DNA of 64,000 nt from SZUA-545 sp050297855 (GTDB taxonomy: Bacteria; Campylobacterota; Campylobacteria; Campylobacterales; SZUA-545), in contig JBNKTC010000002.1 in assembly GCA_050297855.1 (NCBI GenBank), forward strand, positions 124,001 to 188,000, given 5' to 3'. The stretch's first letter is position 1. The number at the start of each line of letters is the position of its first letter. This document shows, one piece after another, positions 32,173 to 40,452 of the stretch. The position numbers and the translations under genes were made by a program. The notes below the pieces were generated by a model, which made no database searches, was not told the DNA's origin, and saw only the letters and a program-made list of their open reading frames with translations.

Positions 32173-33605
32173 ACCATGGCCGCGTATTTCTGCTCGACCA
32201 TCTGGTCGAGCAGGGTGTAGAGCAGTTCGCTGGCGTCTTCGAGGAGTTCGAAGTTTTTGATGATCTCATCTTTACGGTCGTCGCAGCTTTTGTTGAAGAT
32301 GCAGCTGAGGTTCTGCATGACGATCTCGCGCATCTCGCGGGTCGGTCCGTCGAGCTGTTTGAACGCCTGGGTGTCGCGGAAACGCTGCGCCTCTTCCCCC
32401 TCCAGCCACTTGTTGACCAGGCAGCTGTCATAGCCTTCGGAGTCCGGCGTATCCTTGGTCGCCTCTTCCAGGACCAGGGAGTAGGTGGTGGATTTGAAGA
32501 TCGTATACTCCAGCTTGACCAGGGTGACGGCAAGCTGGTCGTCGGTCTTTTGCGAGAGCGAAGCGGTCTCGTTGGCTTTTTCGCTGAACTCTTCGAGGAT
32601 ATCTTTAAAGAGGGCGATCTTCTCGGCTGACGATTGGGAGATCGAGGTGATGCTTTCGGAGCTGCTCATAATCTCACCGGTCTCTTGCTGGAGGCTGCGG
32701 ATCGTCGCGGAGATCTCCGCCGTGGCCTTCTGGGTCCGTTCGGCCAGTTTTCGAACCTCCTCGGCGACGACGGCAAACCCACGGCCGTGTTCGCCCGCCC
32801 GGGCTGCCTCGATGGCGGCGTTGAGGGCGAGGAGATTGGTCTGGTCGGCGATGTCGGTGATCAGGTTGACGATGGAGCCGATCTCCTCGGAACGGGTGTT
32901 AAGGGATTCGATGGCCACGTTGGTATGGTTCAGGTGGTCGACCAGGTCGATCAGGTTCTGGTTGACCTCCACGACGCTGCTGAGGCTTTCGGTCGATTTT
33001 TTGGCCGTCTCTTCGGCGTTGATGGAGATGTGCTTGATGCTCTGGGAACTCTCTTTGAGATAGTCCTCGATCCGGTTGAGGCCGCCGGAGATACCGCCGC
33101 CAACATCGTGCAGCTCCTGGGCCAGGGCACCGCGGAACTTCTGTTTTTCGCTCTCAAGGATCGCGTCGACCGCCCCGGCGATCATGCGTGCTGAGCTGTT
33201 AAACTCGCCCCGGAGACCGTCGGCATAGATGTTCCGGTGTTTGATCCCTTTGCCCGCGGCGTCGATGGAGGTCTTCACCTCCCGGATAAACGCTTCAAGC
33301 TGGTCGAGGGTAAGGTTGATCCCCCAGGCGACATCGGCCATGGGATGGGATTCGTTGATATGGGTGATTCGTGACTCCAGCTTTCCTTCGCTTGCCTCGT
33401 GGGCTACGCGGTGCATCTGCCGTATGAGCGAATCCCCCTCTATCGAACCCGCGGAGGGCACGAGCAGGGAGATGACCGCACCGGCCAGCAGGATGCTGCC
33501 GACAAGGTAGGCGCCCTGGGCGGCCGCGACGATTCCGCCGGCGAATACTGCGATAAAAAGGAGCAGGAAGTTCTTATTTTTGAAGAGCTGCGATAAGTTC
33601 GTCAT
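32169..33605 (-). CDS. cetA: CetA-like chemotaxis transducer with degenerate CZB-type tail
   Basis: A 478-residue transducer. Membrane helices at about 12-52, no periplasmic domain, a HAMP-like linker, then the methyl-accepting signalling domain (DQTNLLALNAAIEAARAGEHGRGFAVVAEEVRKLAERT). This is the CetA layout of Campylobacter jejuni, where CetA transmits a signal from the PAS protein CetB. The tail (about 362-478) resembles a CZB domain (EYTIFKSTTYSLVLEEA, DSCLVNKWLEG, FKQLDGPTREMREIV). However, the usual zinc ligands His in the HxxFK and PHxxxH positions are Y, T and R here; only the Cys remains. It overlaps the cetB gene by 32 bases. Confidence 0.82.
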   Translation of the reverse strand: MTNLSQLFKNKNFLLLFIAVFAGGIVAAAQGAYLVGSILLAGAVISLLVPSAGSIEGDSLIRQMHRVAHEASEGKLESRITHINESHPMADVAWGINLTLDQLEAFIREVKTSIDAAGKGIKHRNIYADGLRGEFNSSARMIAGAVDAILESEKQKFRGALAQELHDVGGGISGGLNRIEDYLKESSQSIKHISINAEETAKKSTESLSSVVEVNQNLIDLVDHLNHTNVAIESLNTRSEEIGSIVNLITDIADQTNLLALNAAIEAARAGEHGRGFAVVAEEVRKLAERTQKATAEISATIRSLQQETGEIMSSSESITSISQSSAEKIALFKDILEEFSEKANETASLSQKTDDQLAVTLVKLEYTIFKSTTYSLVLEEATKDTPDSEGYDSCLVNKWLEGEEAQRFRDTQAFKQLDGPTREMREIVMQNLSCIFNKSCDDRKDEIIKNFELLEDASELLYTLLDQMVEQKYAAMV

Positions 33606-34077
33606 AGCTTACTCCTTTTTCGTCCAAAGTCTTCTGCAGCAGGCGCAGGGAGGCATCCATCCCGCCCTGTGCTTCCGCATCGAGCAGCGCGCGGTAGATC
33701 GGTTCGATCGCTTCGATAGCCGCCTCTTTCGGGCGTCGTCGTACGGAGTAGTAGCCGATGATCGTGCCGTTTTCGTCATAGGAGGCGGTCACGTTGGTAA
33801 AGACCCAGTAGTATGAGCCGTCTTTGCAGCGGTTTTTGACATAGGCGAAGATCTCCTGGCCGTTCTGGATCCTGTCCCAGAGGAGTTTGAAGACGATCTT
33901 CGGCATGTCGGGGTGGCGGAGGATATTGTGCGGAGCGCCCAAAAGCTCCTCTTCACTGTATCCTGACATATGGATAAATATTTTGTTTCCGTAGGTGATC
34001 TTACCCTTTGTATCCGTCTTGGATACGATAAAATCCCCCTCTTTCATAACCTTGCGGTTACTGCTCTGCCCGTTCAT
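33574..34077 (-). CDS. cetB: CetB-like PAS protein, energy-taxis sensor
   Basis: A 167-residue soluble protein with one PAS domain of the Aer/CetB type: ITYGNKIFIHMSGYSEEELLGAPHNILRHPDMPKIVFKLLWDRIQNGQEIFAYVKNRCKDGSYYWVFTNVTASYDENG. The NILRHPDMP and KNRCKDGSYYW signatures fit FAD binding, so it should sense redox state. With the transducer encoded after it (overlap of 32 bases) it forms the two-part version of Aer. The tail RRRPKEAAIEAIEPIYRALLDAEAQ matches Aer-type PAS proteins. Confidence 0.85.
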   Translation of the reverse strand: MNGQSSNRKVMKEGDFIVSKTDTKGKITYGNKIFIHMSGYSEEELLGAPHNILRHPDMPKIVFKLLWDRIQNGQEIFAYVKNRCKDGSYYWVFTNVTASYDENGTIIGYYSVRRRPKEAAIEAIEPIYRALLDAEAQGGMDASLRLLQKTLDEKGVSYDELIAALQK

Positions 34078-34105
34078 AACTGTTCCTGTTTTTTGAAAAA
34101 ATAAT

Positions 34106-34158
34106 CCAACTTATAATTCTTATTATATTACAAGTTGGTTAATGCGAGATTATTAACC
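34106..34158. promoter_or_regulatory. Nested inverted repeats in cetBA upstream region
   Basis: CCAACTT at 34106-34112 and AAGTTGG at 34132-34138 flank a 19-base AT-rich core with TATAAT-type sequence. Next to it GGTTAAT...ATTAACC (34137-34158) forms a second inverted repeat. They lie between the divergent cetB and 220-residue hypothetical genes and are candidate regulator sites. Confidence 0.45.
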
Positions 34159-34215
34159 ATGTCGATGGATATAAGCCACAGGTGGTTTTGAGCCGTATTC
34201 CTGTATCATTGTACC

Positions 34216-34878
34216 ATGCTAAAAGAGAATATTATACGCCTTTTGACCAAAGAGGAGAGCGAAGAGCTTCTGGGGTTTGTCTACTTCGAAAGCGCCCGTA
34301 TCGTCCTGGGATGGGAAAAACAGGCGTTTATCAACAAGTTTAAGGCCTACCTACTCGAGGGGCTGTGTAAAAAAGGGGAGAAGGAGCTTTTCGACTTCCT
34401 GATCGAACTGGCTTCGCTGACGTTCTCCCTCTACAAATGGGGTATGCTTCTTTACAATATGGAGGAGAAGGTCCACGACAACCGCATCGTCACGATCCGC
34501 GTCGGCGAGCAGCAGTGCGTCCTCTCCGACCCGGCTCTTTTCGACGTGACGGGCCGCCTGCATGAGGGCGATGTCGGGCTGGCGCTGATCGATATCCAAA
34601 ACAAGGCGATCGTCTACCAGGCGGAGGAGAACCCGAAAAGTCACCTTTTGATGATACTCTTGCACCTCTATGCCCACGGGGATACGGATATGTACCTGAT
34701 CCGGCTGGATGAGTATGACGAGCGCTTTACCGGCAGCTACCTCTCCTTTGACGAGAAGCGGGCTTTCGAACAGCGGGACTATATCAAGTACCTCCGCGGC
34801 GAGTTCGACCGCTACAAGCAAAGACTGGACGAGCTGCAGGGCCTTTTCTATCAAAACTTCAGGGTGGAAAAAGAGTGA
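34216..34878 (+). CDS. Hypothetical protein, 220 residues
   Basis: Not recognised. A soluble protein of mixed helix and strand with an all-helical N-terminal part (KENIIRLLTKEESEELLGFVYFESARIVLGWEKQAF), a central strand-rich region (NRIVTIRVGEQQCVLSDPALFDVTGRLHEGDVGLALIDIQNK) and a helical, charged C-terminus. Codon usage is that of the host. It is divergent from cetB and followed 64 bases later by gpsA. A role in motility is possible by location only. Confidence 0.65.
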   Translation: MLKENIIRLLTKEESEELLGFVYFESARIVLGWEKQAFINKFKAYLLEGLCKKGEKELFDFLIELASLTFSLYKWGMLLYNMEEKVHDNRIVTIRVGEQQCVLSDPALFDVTGRLHEGDVGLALIDIQNKAIVYQAEENPKSHLLMILLHLYAHGDTDMYLIRLDEYDERFTGSYLSFDEKRAFEQRDYIKYLRGEFDRYKQRLDELQGLFYQNFRVEKE

Positions 34879-34942
34879 ACCTCCGGGCAACAAGAGCGTC
34901 TTATGGGGGGGATAGGCTCTCATGGCGCATGAAAGGATATGC

Positions 34943-35875
34943 ATGAAACTTGGCGTTATAGGAGCAGGAAAATGGGGCCAGTCGATCCAGTTCGCCCTGC
35001 GGCAGCAAAACGGCGACGTGATGATCACCTCGCGTACACCGCGGGAAGATGTCCCCTCCTTTACGACCCTGGAAGCGGTGCTGGAGTGTACCCATATCGT
35101 CATCTCCATCTCGACCCAGCACACCTATGACTGGCTGAAGGAAAATTTCCGCTTTAACGGCCAGAAGATCCTGGTGGCGAGCAAGGGGATCGACCTTAAA
35201 CGCAACCGTTTCCTGAACGAGATCTACGAAGAGTTTATCCCGGCGGAGAACCTGGCGTTTCTGACCGGCCCCTCCTTTGCCAAGGAGGTAAAAGAGTCGC
35301 TTCCTACGGCACTGGTGATCAACTCGACGAACCTCGACCTTGCCAGCGAGTGGATGGACCTTTTCCCTCCCTTTATCAAGACCTACCGTTCCGATGACGT
35401 CATCGGCGCAGAGATCGCCGGGGCGTATAAGAACGTCATCGCCATCGCCTCGGGTGTCAGCGACGCCCTCCAGCTCGGTAACAACGCCCGGGCCGCACTC
35501 ATCACCCGGGGGCTGGCGGAGATGAGCCGTTTCGGGATGAACTTCGGGGCGCGGATGGAGAGTTTCCTTGGGCTCAGCGGGGTGGGGGACCTGTTCCTCA
35601 CCGCCAGCAGTACCCTCTCGCGGAACTACCGTGTCGGCTTCGGTCTGGGCAGCGGCAAGCAGATCGGGACGATCCTGGAGGAGTTGGGTGAAGTGGCCGA
35701 AGGGGTGGCCACGGCCGAGGCGATCGTCGATATCGCACGTAAGCATGACATCTACACTCCCATCGCCGTTGAGGTCGACCGGATCATCCACGGAAAGGAT
35801 GTACGGGAGAGCATCAAAGACCTGCTGGTACGCGGTTCCCAGGAGGAGTTTCCCGGACAGCAGCCCGAAGCCTAA
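34943..35875 (+). CDS. gpsA: Glycerol-3-phosphate dehydrogenase (NAD(P)+)
   Basis: A 310-residue enzyme that reduces dihydroxyacetone phosphate to sn-glycerol-3-phosphate for phospholipid synthesis. The N-terminal Rossmann motif is GVIGAGKWGQSIQFAL; the GpsA signatures ILVASKGIDLKRNRFL, LTGPSFAKEV and AGAYKNVIAIASGVSDALQLGNNARAALITRGLAEM (catalytic Lys in GAYKN) are all present. I use ATG 34943 with GAAAGGA five bases upstream; the track's earlier start adds seven residues that do not fit the family. plsC at 40453 uses the product downstream in the same pathway. Confidence 0.95.
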   Translation: MKLGVIGAGKWGQSIQFALRQQNGDVMITSRTPREDVPSFTTLEAVLECTHIVISISTQHTYDWLKENFRFNGQKILVASKGIDLKRNRFLNEIYEEFIPAENLAFLTGPSFAKEVKESLPTALVINSTNLDLASEWMDLFPPFIKTYRSDDVIGAEIAGAYKNVIAIASGVSDALQLGNNARAALITRGLAEMSRFGMNFGARMESFLGLSGVGDLFLTASSTLSRNYRVGFGLGSGKQIGTILEELGEVAEGVATAEAIVDIARKHDIYTPIAVEVDRIIHGKDVRESIKDLLVRGSQEEFPGQQPEA

Positions 35876-35934
35876 GTATATTTTCGTTATTGTCAAGGGA
35901 GAAATAAGATTAACGTTTTTTGCGAGGGATAATG

Positions 35935-37170
35935 ATGTTAGAGTTTGTAAAAAAAGCCAAAGCAGCAAGCCATGTGATCGCCGGACTGCAGGATGATATG
36001 AAGCAGACGGTGCTTCGGGATATGGCCGTCGCCCTGGAGATGAACGCCGAGACGATCATCGAGGCGAATAAAAAAGATATGGCCTATGCCGAAGAGGCGG
36101 GGCTGAGCAGCGCACTTAAAGACCGACTCTTGCTGGACAAAGGGCGTATCGGTGCCATGGCCGAGGCGCTTGAAGAGATCGCGGCGCTTAAAAACCCCGT
36201 CGGGCGCGTTCTGGACGGCTGGGTCAACCCCAACGGCCTGAAGATCGAAAAAGTGGCCGTACCCATCGGCGTTATCGGCGTCATCTACGAATCCCGCCCC
36301 AATGTGACCAGTGACGTGGCGGCACTCTGCTTTAAAAGCGGCAATATCGCCATCCTCAAAGGGGGCAAAGAGGCGGCCCACTCCAATGCCGCCATCGCCT
36401 CCGTACTCCAGGAGGTACTGGAGAAGAACAACCTGCCCAAAGAGGCGGTCGCCATGCTCCCCGACAGCTCACGCGAAGGGGTCAACCAGCTGATCAAGAT
36501 GGACAAATACATCGACCTGATCATCCCCCGGGGCGGGGAGGCGCTGATCCGTCACGTGAACGAAAACGCTACCGTCCCGGTGGTCAAACACGATAAGGGG
36601 CTCTGCCATATCTTCGTCGAAAAGAGCGCCGACCTGGAGAAGGCGACGCCGATCCTGATCAACGCCAAGACTCAGCGTCCGGGCGTCTGTAACGCCATGG
36701 AGACGCTGCTGGTCGACCGCGGCGTAGCCGCCAAGTATCTTCCGGAGGTGAAAAAAGCGTTCGACGAGAAGGGGACGGAGCTGCGCGGCTGCAGCGAGAC
36801 CTGCAAGATCATCGATATCAAGCCGGCGACGGAGGAGGACTGGGATACGGAGTACCTCGATAATATTCTCTCTGTCCGGATCGTCGACGGCATTGACACG
36901 GCGATCGAGCATATCGGGCGGTACGGTTCGGGACACTCCGATTCGATCCTGTCGGAGAACTATCACGCCATCGAAACGTTTCTAAACCGTGTCGACAGTG
37001 CGGCGGTCTATGCCAACGCCTCCACCCGCTTTACCGACGGCGGCGCCTTCGGATTCGGTGCGGAGGTGGGGATCTCCACGAACAAACTCCACGCCAGGGG
37101 CCCCATGGGGATCAACGACCTGACGACCTACAAGTTCAAGATCACCGGAAACGGCCAGATCCGAAAATAA
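35935..37170 (+). CDS. proA: Gamma-glutamyl phosphate reductase
   Basis: A 411-residue enzyme of proline synthesis that reduces gamma-glutamyl phosphate with NADPH. It has the aldehyde-dehydrogenase fold: GVIGVIYESRPNVTSDVAALCFKSGNIAILKGGKEAAHSN, the catalytic Cys in QRPGVCNAMETLLV, and GAFGFGAEVGISTNKLHARGPMGI at the end. Normal length. The partner kinase proB is not in the window. ATG 35935 is preferred because GAGGG lies six bases upstream; an ATG one codon earlier is possible. Confidence 0.95.
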   Translation: MLEFVKKAKAASHVIAGLQDDMKQTVLRDMAVALEMNAETIIEANKKDMAYAEEAGLSSALKDRLLLDKGRIGAMAEALEEIAALKNPVGRVLDGWVNPNGLKIEKVAVPIGVIGVIYESRPNVTSDVAALCFKSGNIAILKGGKEAAHSNAAIASVLQEVLEKNNLPKEAVAMLPDSSREGVNQLIKMDKYIDLIIPRGGEALIRHVNENATVPVVKHDKGLCHIFVEKSADLEKATPILINAKTQRPGVCNAMETLLVDRGVAAKYLPEVKKAFDEKGTELRGCSETCKIIDIKPATEEDWDTEYLDNILSVRIVDGIDTAIEHIGRYGSGHSDSILSENYHAIETFLNRVDSAAVYANASTRFTDGGAFGFGAEVGISTNKLHARGPMGINDLTTYKFKITGNGQIRK

Positions 37171-37254
37171 AGAAGTATACAAAAAATGGGAAACGAACGA
37201 AGAGGTTTTGATCAGATAAGATCTGTACAATGGGAAGCTAATTAAGGGAGCGGA

Positions 37255-37275
37255 GGAAGAGGGGATGCCTCTTCC
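37255..37275. terminator. Hairpin between convergent genes
   Basis: GGAAGAGG/CCTCTTCC stem (8 bp) with a 5-base loop between the ends of proA and the convergent Cys-rich gene. There is no clear T-run on either side, so it may be only a weak terminator. Confidence 0.45.
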
Positions 37276-37281
37276 GTCAGG

Positions 37282-37527
37282 TTACTCTTCCTTTTGGTTT
37301 TCGTCCTCCCCGCCTTCAGGCTCCTCCTGTTCCATGTCTGCTTCACCAAGGCAGGATTCGTATTTGTCCTGGCACTCCTGATAGCAGTTCTCTGTCGGAG
37401 TCGTCGCATCACACGTGCTGTTGCACGCCATCAATTCTGTCTCGCAGATATCCGCGGGATCTTCACCCGCCGCCTGAAGGGAAATAACACTTGCTACGGC
37501 AATAATAAAAGCTACCGTTTTTTTCAC
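37282..37527 (-). CDS. Small exported Cys-rich acidic protein
   Basis: An 81-residue protein: signal peptide MKKTVAFIIAVASVISLQAAG, then six cysteines in ICETELMACNSTCDATTPTENCYQECQDKYESCLG and a very acidic tail (EQEEPEGGEDENQKEE). Paired CxxxC spacing (CNSTC, CYQEC) suggests a disulfide-linked helical hairpin, as in small periplasmic metal or redox proteins. No family recognised. AGGAGAAAAC precedes the ATG. It is convergent with proA. Confidence 0.7.
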   Translation of the reverse strand: MKKTVAFIIAVASVISLQAAGEDPADICETELMACNSTCDATTPTENCYQECQDKYESCLGEADMEQEEPEGGEDENQKEE

Positions 37528-37705
37528 CGTTTTCTCCTGGTATGAAATTTTGTGTTGTGGATTGATCCGTTGATTTCCGGATCATTGTATTTCGGACGAA
37601 AATAGATTAGTGTACCGCTCACCTCCTGTATGAAGTAATAAACGGATAATTATACATCTCAGATAGATTTTTGACGCTAAAACTTATCTTAATTTAGAAC
37701 GTGGA

Positions 37706-38386
37706 TCAGTCAAGTTTTTGCAGCTGGAAACGGAGGGTATAGTGCTTAAGATTGATCTTGACCTTGACAATAAGCGGGGTATCGTCGTTCTCCTGCGGAA
37801 GGCGGATTCGGAAGATCCCGCCGTCGACAGTCTCGGGGTCGCCGGGGGTGAGGATATTATCCAGGACGACATCGTGTTCTTTGGCACGGTAGGCTTTAAA
37901 AAGTTTGATCAGTCCGTGCTGCAGATGGTCCAGCTCTTCCTCTTTGAGGGTGTTTTCCGTCTTGACCGGCGAACAGCCGTAGGCCTGGAGTTTCGGGGTC
38001 AGGGCCTTGGGGTAGTCGAGGGAGTCGAAGAGTTCCCCTCGGCCGATCGCCTCTTTAAGGGGGGCTCCTGTCAGAACGGTAAGCTCCCCACTGCGTGTCC
38101 GTGCCGATTCGACGGTGACGGCGACGTTATTCCCGGAGTTGCAGGCGGAGAGGATCAGGAGGTCGGCATAGCCGTTACTCTCAACCGGGTTGTTCAGTAC
38201 GGTGGCATAGGCCCTGACGCTCTCATCGATCCCCAGGAAGCGGACGCCGTCATAGATATGGGCATGTTGCCGTGTCGTCTCAAGGGGGTAGAGTATCCAG
38301 TAGTCGCTACGCTCTTTTAGCCCTGTCCAGAGGCCCAGGCTCAGTACAAGCAGGAGTAATAGACCACCGATAACTCTTTTTGACAC
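37706..38386 (-). CDS. Hypothetical membrane-anchored protein, 226 residues
   Basis: An N-terminal helix (RVIGGLLLLLVLSLGLWTG) anchors a soluble domain of about 200 residues outside the cytoplasm. It contains LLILSACNSGNNVAVTVE, LTGAPLKEAIGRGELFDSL and a C-terminal strand-rich part FRIRLPQENDDTPLIVKVKINLKHYTLRFQL. No family recognised. AGGAGTTGTCGTG precedes the ATG. It is divergent from the tautomerase/ABC pair at 38509. Confidence 0.65.
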   Translation of the reverse strand: MSKRVIGGLLLLLVLSLGLWTGLKERSDYWILYPLETTRQHAHIYDGVRFLGIDESVRAYATVLNNPVESNGYADLLILSACNSGNNVAVTVESARTRSGELTVLTGAPLKEAIGRGELFDSLDYPKALTPKLQAYGCSPVKTENTLKEEELDHLQHGLIKLFKAYRAKEHDVVLDNILTPGDPETVDGGIFRIRLPQENDDTPLIVKVKINLKHYTLRFQLQKLD

Positions 38387-38508
38387 GACAACTCCTAGTA
38401 TGCAAGATATAAAACCGATTGTAGTGCGAATGAGGTTAAAGTTGTCTCAATGAAGTCGCTTCCAAGGAGTGATGGTATAATGGCACAAATCTAATACCAG
38501 GAGTGTTT

Positions 38509-38721
38509 ATGCCTTATATCAGTGTACGAGTTGCCGGTGAGCTGACAATGGATCAGAAGCGGACGATTGCCGACGAATTCAGCGAGACGATGCTGAAAGT
38601 CGCCGGGAAGCCGAAACCAAGCTGCTATATCGTGTTTGACGAAGTAAGCCGGGATAACTGGGCAAAAGGTGCCGATGTCCTGAGCGACGTGGACAAGGCG
38701 AACGCCGAAAAAGAGCAATGA
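38509..38721 (+). CDS. 4-oxalocrotonate tautomerase-family protein
   Basis: A 70-residue protein starting MPYISVRVAGELTMDQKRTIADEF. After Met removal Pro1 is the catalytic base of the tautomerase superfamily, and this start at 38509 (after CCAGGAG) is chosen for that reason over the GTG two codons earlier. It should catalyse keto-enol conversion on an unknown substrate; a degradation pathway is not evident nearby. It overlaps the ABC ATPase gene by four bases. Confidence 0.85.
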   Translation: MPYISVRVAGELTMDQKRTIADEFSETMLKVAGKPKPSCYIVFDEVSRDNWAKGADVLSDVDKANAEKEQ

Positions 38722-39296
38722 ACCGCGATATCGTCCTCTCTGTATCAGGGATCGATTTCGGGTACGACCGCAGCCGCCTGCTTTATGAAGGGTTTTCCCT
38801 TGAACTGAAACGGGGGGAAGTGTGTGCTGTCGTCGGTCCCAGCGGGGCGGGGAAGAGTACGCTTTTTGATCTTGTCAGCGGTGAGCTCTCTCCCTTGAGA
38901 GGGTCGATTACGACCGGGCGCATTGCCCAGGTGTACCAGGACCCCTACACCTCGTTTCACCACAGCTATACGATCCTCAACCAGATCAGGGATGTTGCCG
39001 GTACGGAGGGGATGGAGGAGTACCTGGAGATGCTGGAGCTCAAACGGGAGTTTCTGGACAAACGGCCCTACGAACTAAGCGGCGGCCAGCTTCAGCGCTG
39101 TTCGATCCTGCGGGCGCTTTTAATGAAACCGGATCTCCTGATGGCGGATGAGCCCACATCGGCACTGGATAATATCATCCAGCTTAACGTCATGAAGCTT
39201 CTGATGAAGTTTCTGGACAGGGTGGGGATCCTGCTGATCACCCATGATGAGGAGTTGGCTGTCTGGTCAAGCGACCGGATCATCCGGGTCGGATGA
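38718..39296 (+). CDS. Orphan ABC ATPase
   Basis: A 192-residue ABC ATPase: Walker A GPSGAGKSTL, Q-loop VYQDPYTSFHH, signature LSGGQLQRCSILRALL, Walker B LLMADEPTSALD, H-loop LLITHDEEL. The pattern is that of the DppD/DppF (peptide or nickel) uptake branch, but it is shorter than those proteins and lacks their C-terminal extension. No permease is adjacent. The next gene is convergent. It is translated with the tautomerase gene (ATGA overlap). Confidence 0.88.
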   Translation: MNRDIVLSVSGIDFGYDRSRLLYEGFSLELKRGEVCAVVGPSGAGKSTLFDLVSGELSPLRGSITTGRIAQVYQDPYTSFHHSYTILNQIRDVAGTEGMEEYLEMLELKREFLDKRPYELSGGQLQRCSILRALLMKPDLLMADEPTSALDNIIQLNVMKLLMKFLDRVGILLITHDEELAVWSSDRIIRVG

Positions 39297-39303
39297 ATCG
39301 CCG

Positions 39304-40296
39304 TTACGGCTTTTCGGTTGCACCCAGGAGGCGTTCCGCTTCGGCCAGCAGGTAGGGGGGGATATCCAGGCCGATCTTTTCGGCCGCTTTGAGATTGATG
39401 ATAAGATGATTCTCAGCCGTTTCGACAGGTATTTTTGCCGGGGTCTCCCCCTGTAGGATCTTATGGGCCTGTGCTGCAGCCTGTCGGCCCATGTCGGCGT
39501 GGACAAAGCCGTAGGTAAACAGTCCGCCCGCCTCGACCTGCTGAAGGCTGGGGGCAGCAAGGGGCAGGCGGTTGTTTTCGGCATAGGCCACGAGCTGAAG
39601 GATATGGGACTCGATGCCTGAATCACGCGGGATGAAGAGGGCATCGATTTTGCCCGCATACTGCTGCAGTACCTGTTGCAGATGCTTACCGTTTTCCACC
39701 GGTGCTTCGATCAGGTTGATCTCTGCGGACTGGGCGGCATAAAACGCCTCAATCCGGGATATCTCCGAACTTTTATCTCCCGGGGTATAGGGAAGCAGGA
39801 CCTTTGTGACATTCGGACAGAATTTCGGAAGCCATTCGAATCGTTTGCGTTCGTTGGAAGGGAGGCGGATCCCCGTGTAGTTTCCTCCCGGATAGGTAAG
39901 GCTCTCGACGACTCCGGTGCTAACAGGATCGTTGACCGGACAGAAGACGACCGGAATGTCCGCCTGCTTGATCGCCTTTTTGACCGCCAGCACCCCGGGG
40001 GTACTGGAGACAAAGAAGAGGTCGACCCCATGCTGCAGCTGCCTTTGGACCATCGCATCCAGTTTTTCTATCTCGCCTGCCGGTCCCTCATGAAGGTATC
40101 GGATACTCTCCCCGGGGAGATATCCGTAGGACTCCATCGCCTTTCTGAAGCCCTCAAAGGTCTGCTGGTCGACATCGGTCAGACTGACAAAGCCGACGAC
40201 GGGGATTTTTTTCTCTTCCTTGCCGCGTACAAGGTAGACGGTGACTAAAGATACAATCAGTAACAGCGGTATGATATAGCGTGGTTTTTTTATCAT
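39304..40296 (-). CDS. ABC transporter substrate-binding protein (TrpX-like)
   Basis: A 330-residue protein with an N-terminal anchor or signal (YIIPLLLIVSLVTVYLV) and the PF04392-type periplasmic-binding fold: VVGFVSLTDVDQQTFEGFRKAMESYGYLPGESIRYL, DLFFVSSTPGVLAVKKAIKQADIPVVFCPVNDPVSTGVVESL, GNYTGIRL. Such proteins bind aromatic amino acids or serve as ligand modules of sensors. No permease or kinase is adjacent. ATG 40296 fits the signal better than the longer frame. Confidence 0.85.
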   Translation of the reverse strand: MIKKPRYIIPLLLIVSLVTVYLVRGKEEKKIPVVGFVSLTDVDQQTFEGFRKAMESYGYLPGESIRYLHEGPAGEIEKLDAMVQRQLQHGVDLFFVSSTPGVLAVKKAIKQADIPVVFCPVNDPVSTGVVESLTYPGGNYTGIRLPSNERKRFEWLPKFCPNVTKVLLPYTPGDKSSEISRIEAFYAAQSAEINLIEAPVENGKHLQQVLQQYAGKIDALFIPRDSGIESHILQLVAYAENNRLPLAAPSLQQVEAGGLFTYGFVHADMGRQAAAQAHKILQGETPAKIPVETAENHLIINLKAAEKIGLDIPPYLLAEAERLLGATEKP

Positions 40297-40452
40297 CCTC
40301 GTGTATCCTCTATAGGGGTGCTGCACTCAATACCGTACAGGCAGATGCAATTGTCTCTTATCCTGCCTCAGGATCGGCTGGATGTCGGAAAAACGGATTA
40401 TTGCGGCCATTGTAGCATACTCCGGAAGGCGATTCAACCTCTTGGAACGGCT

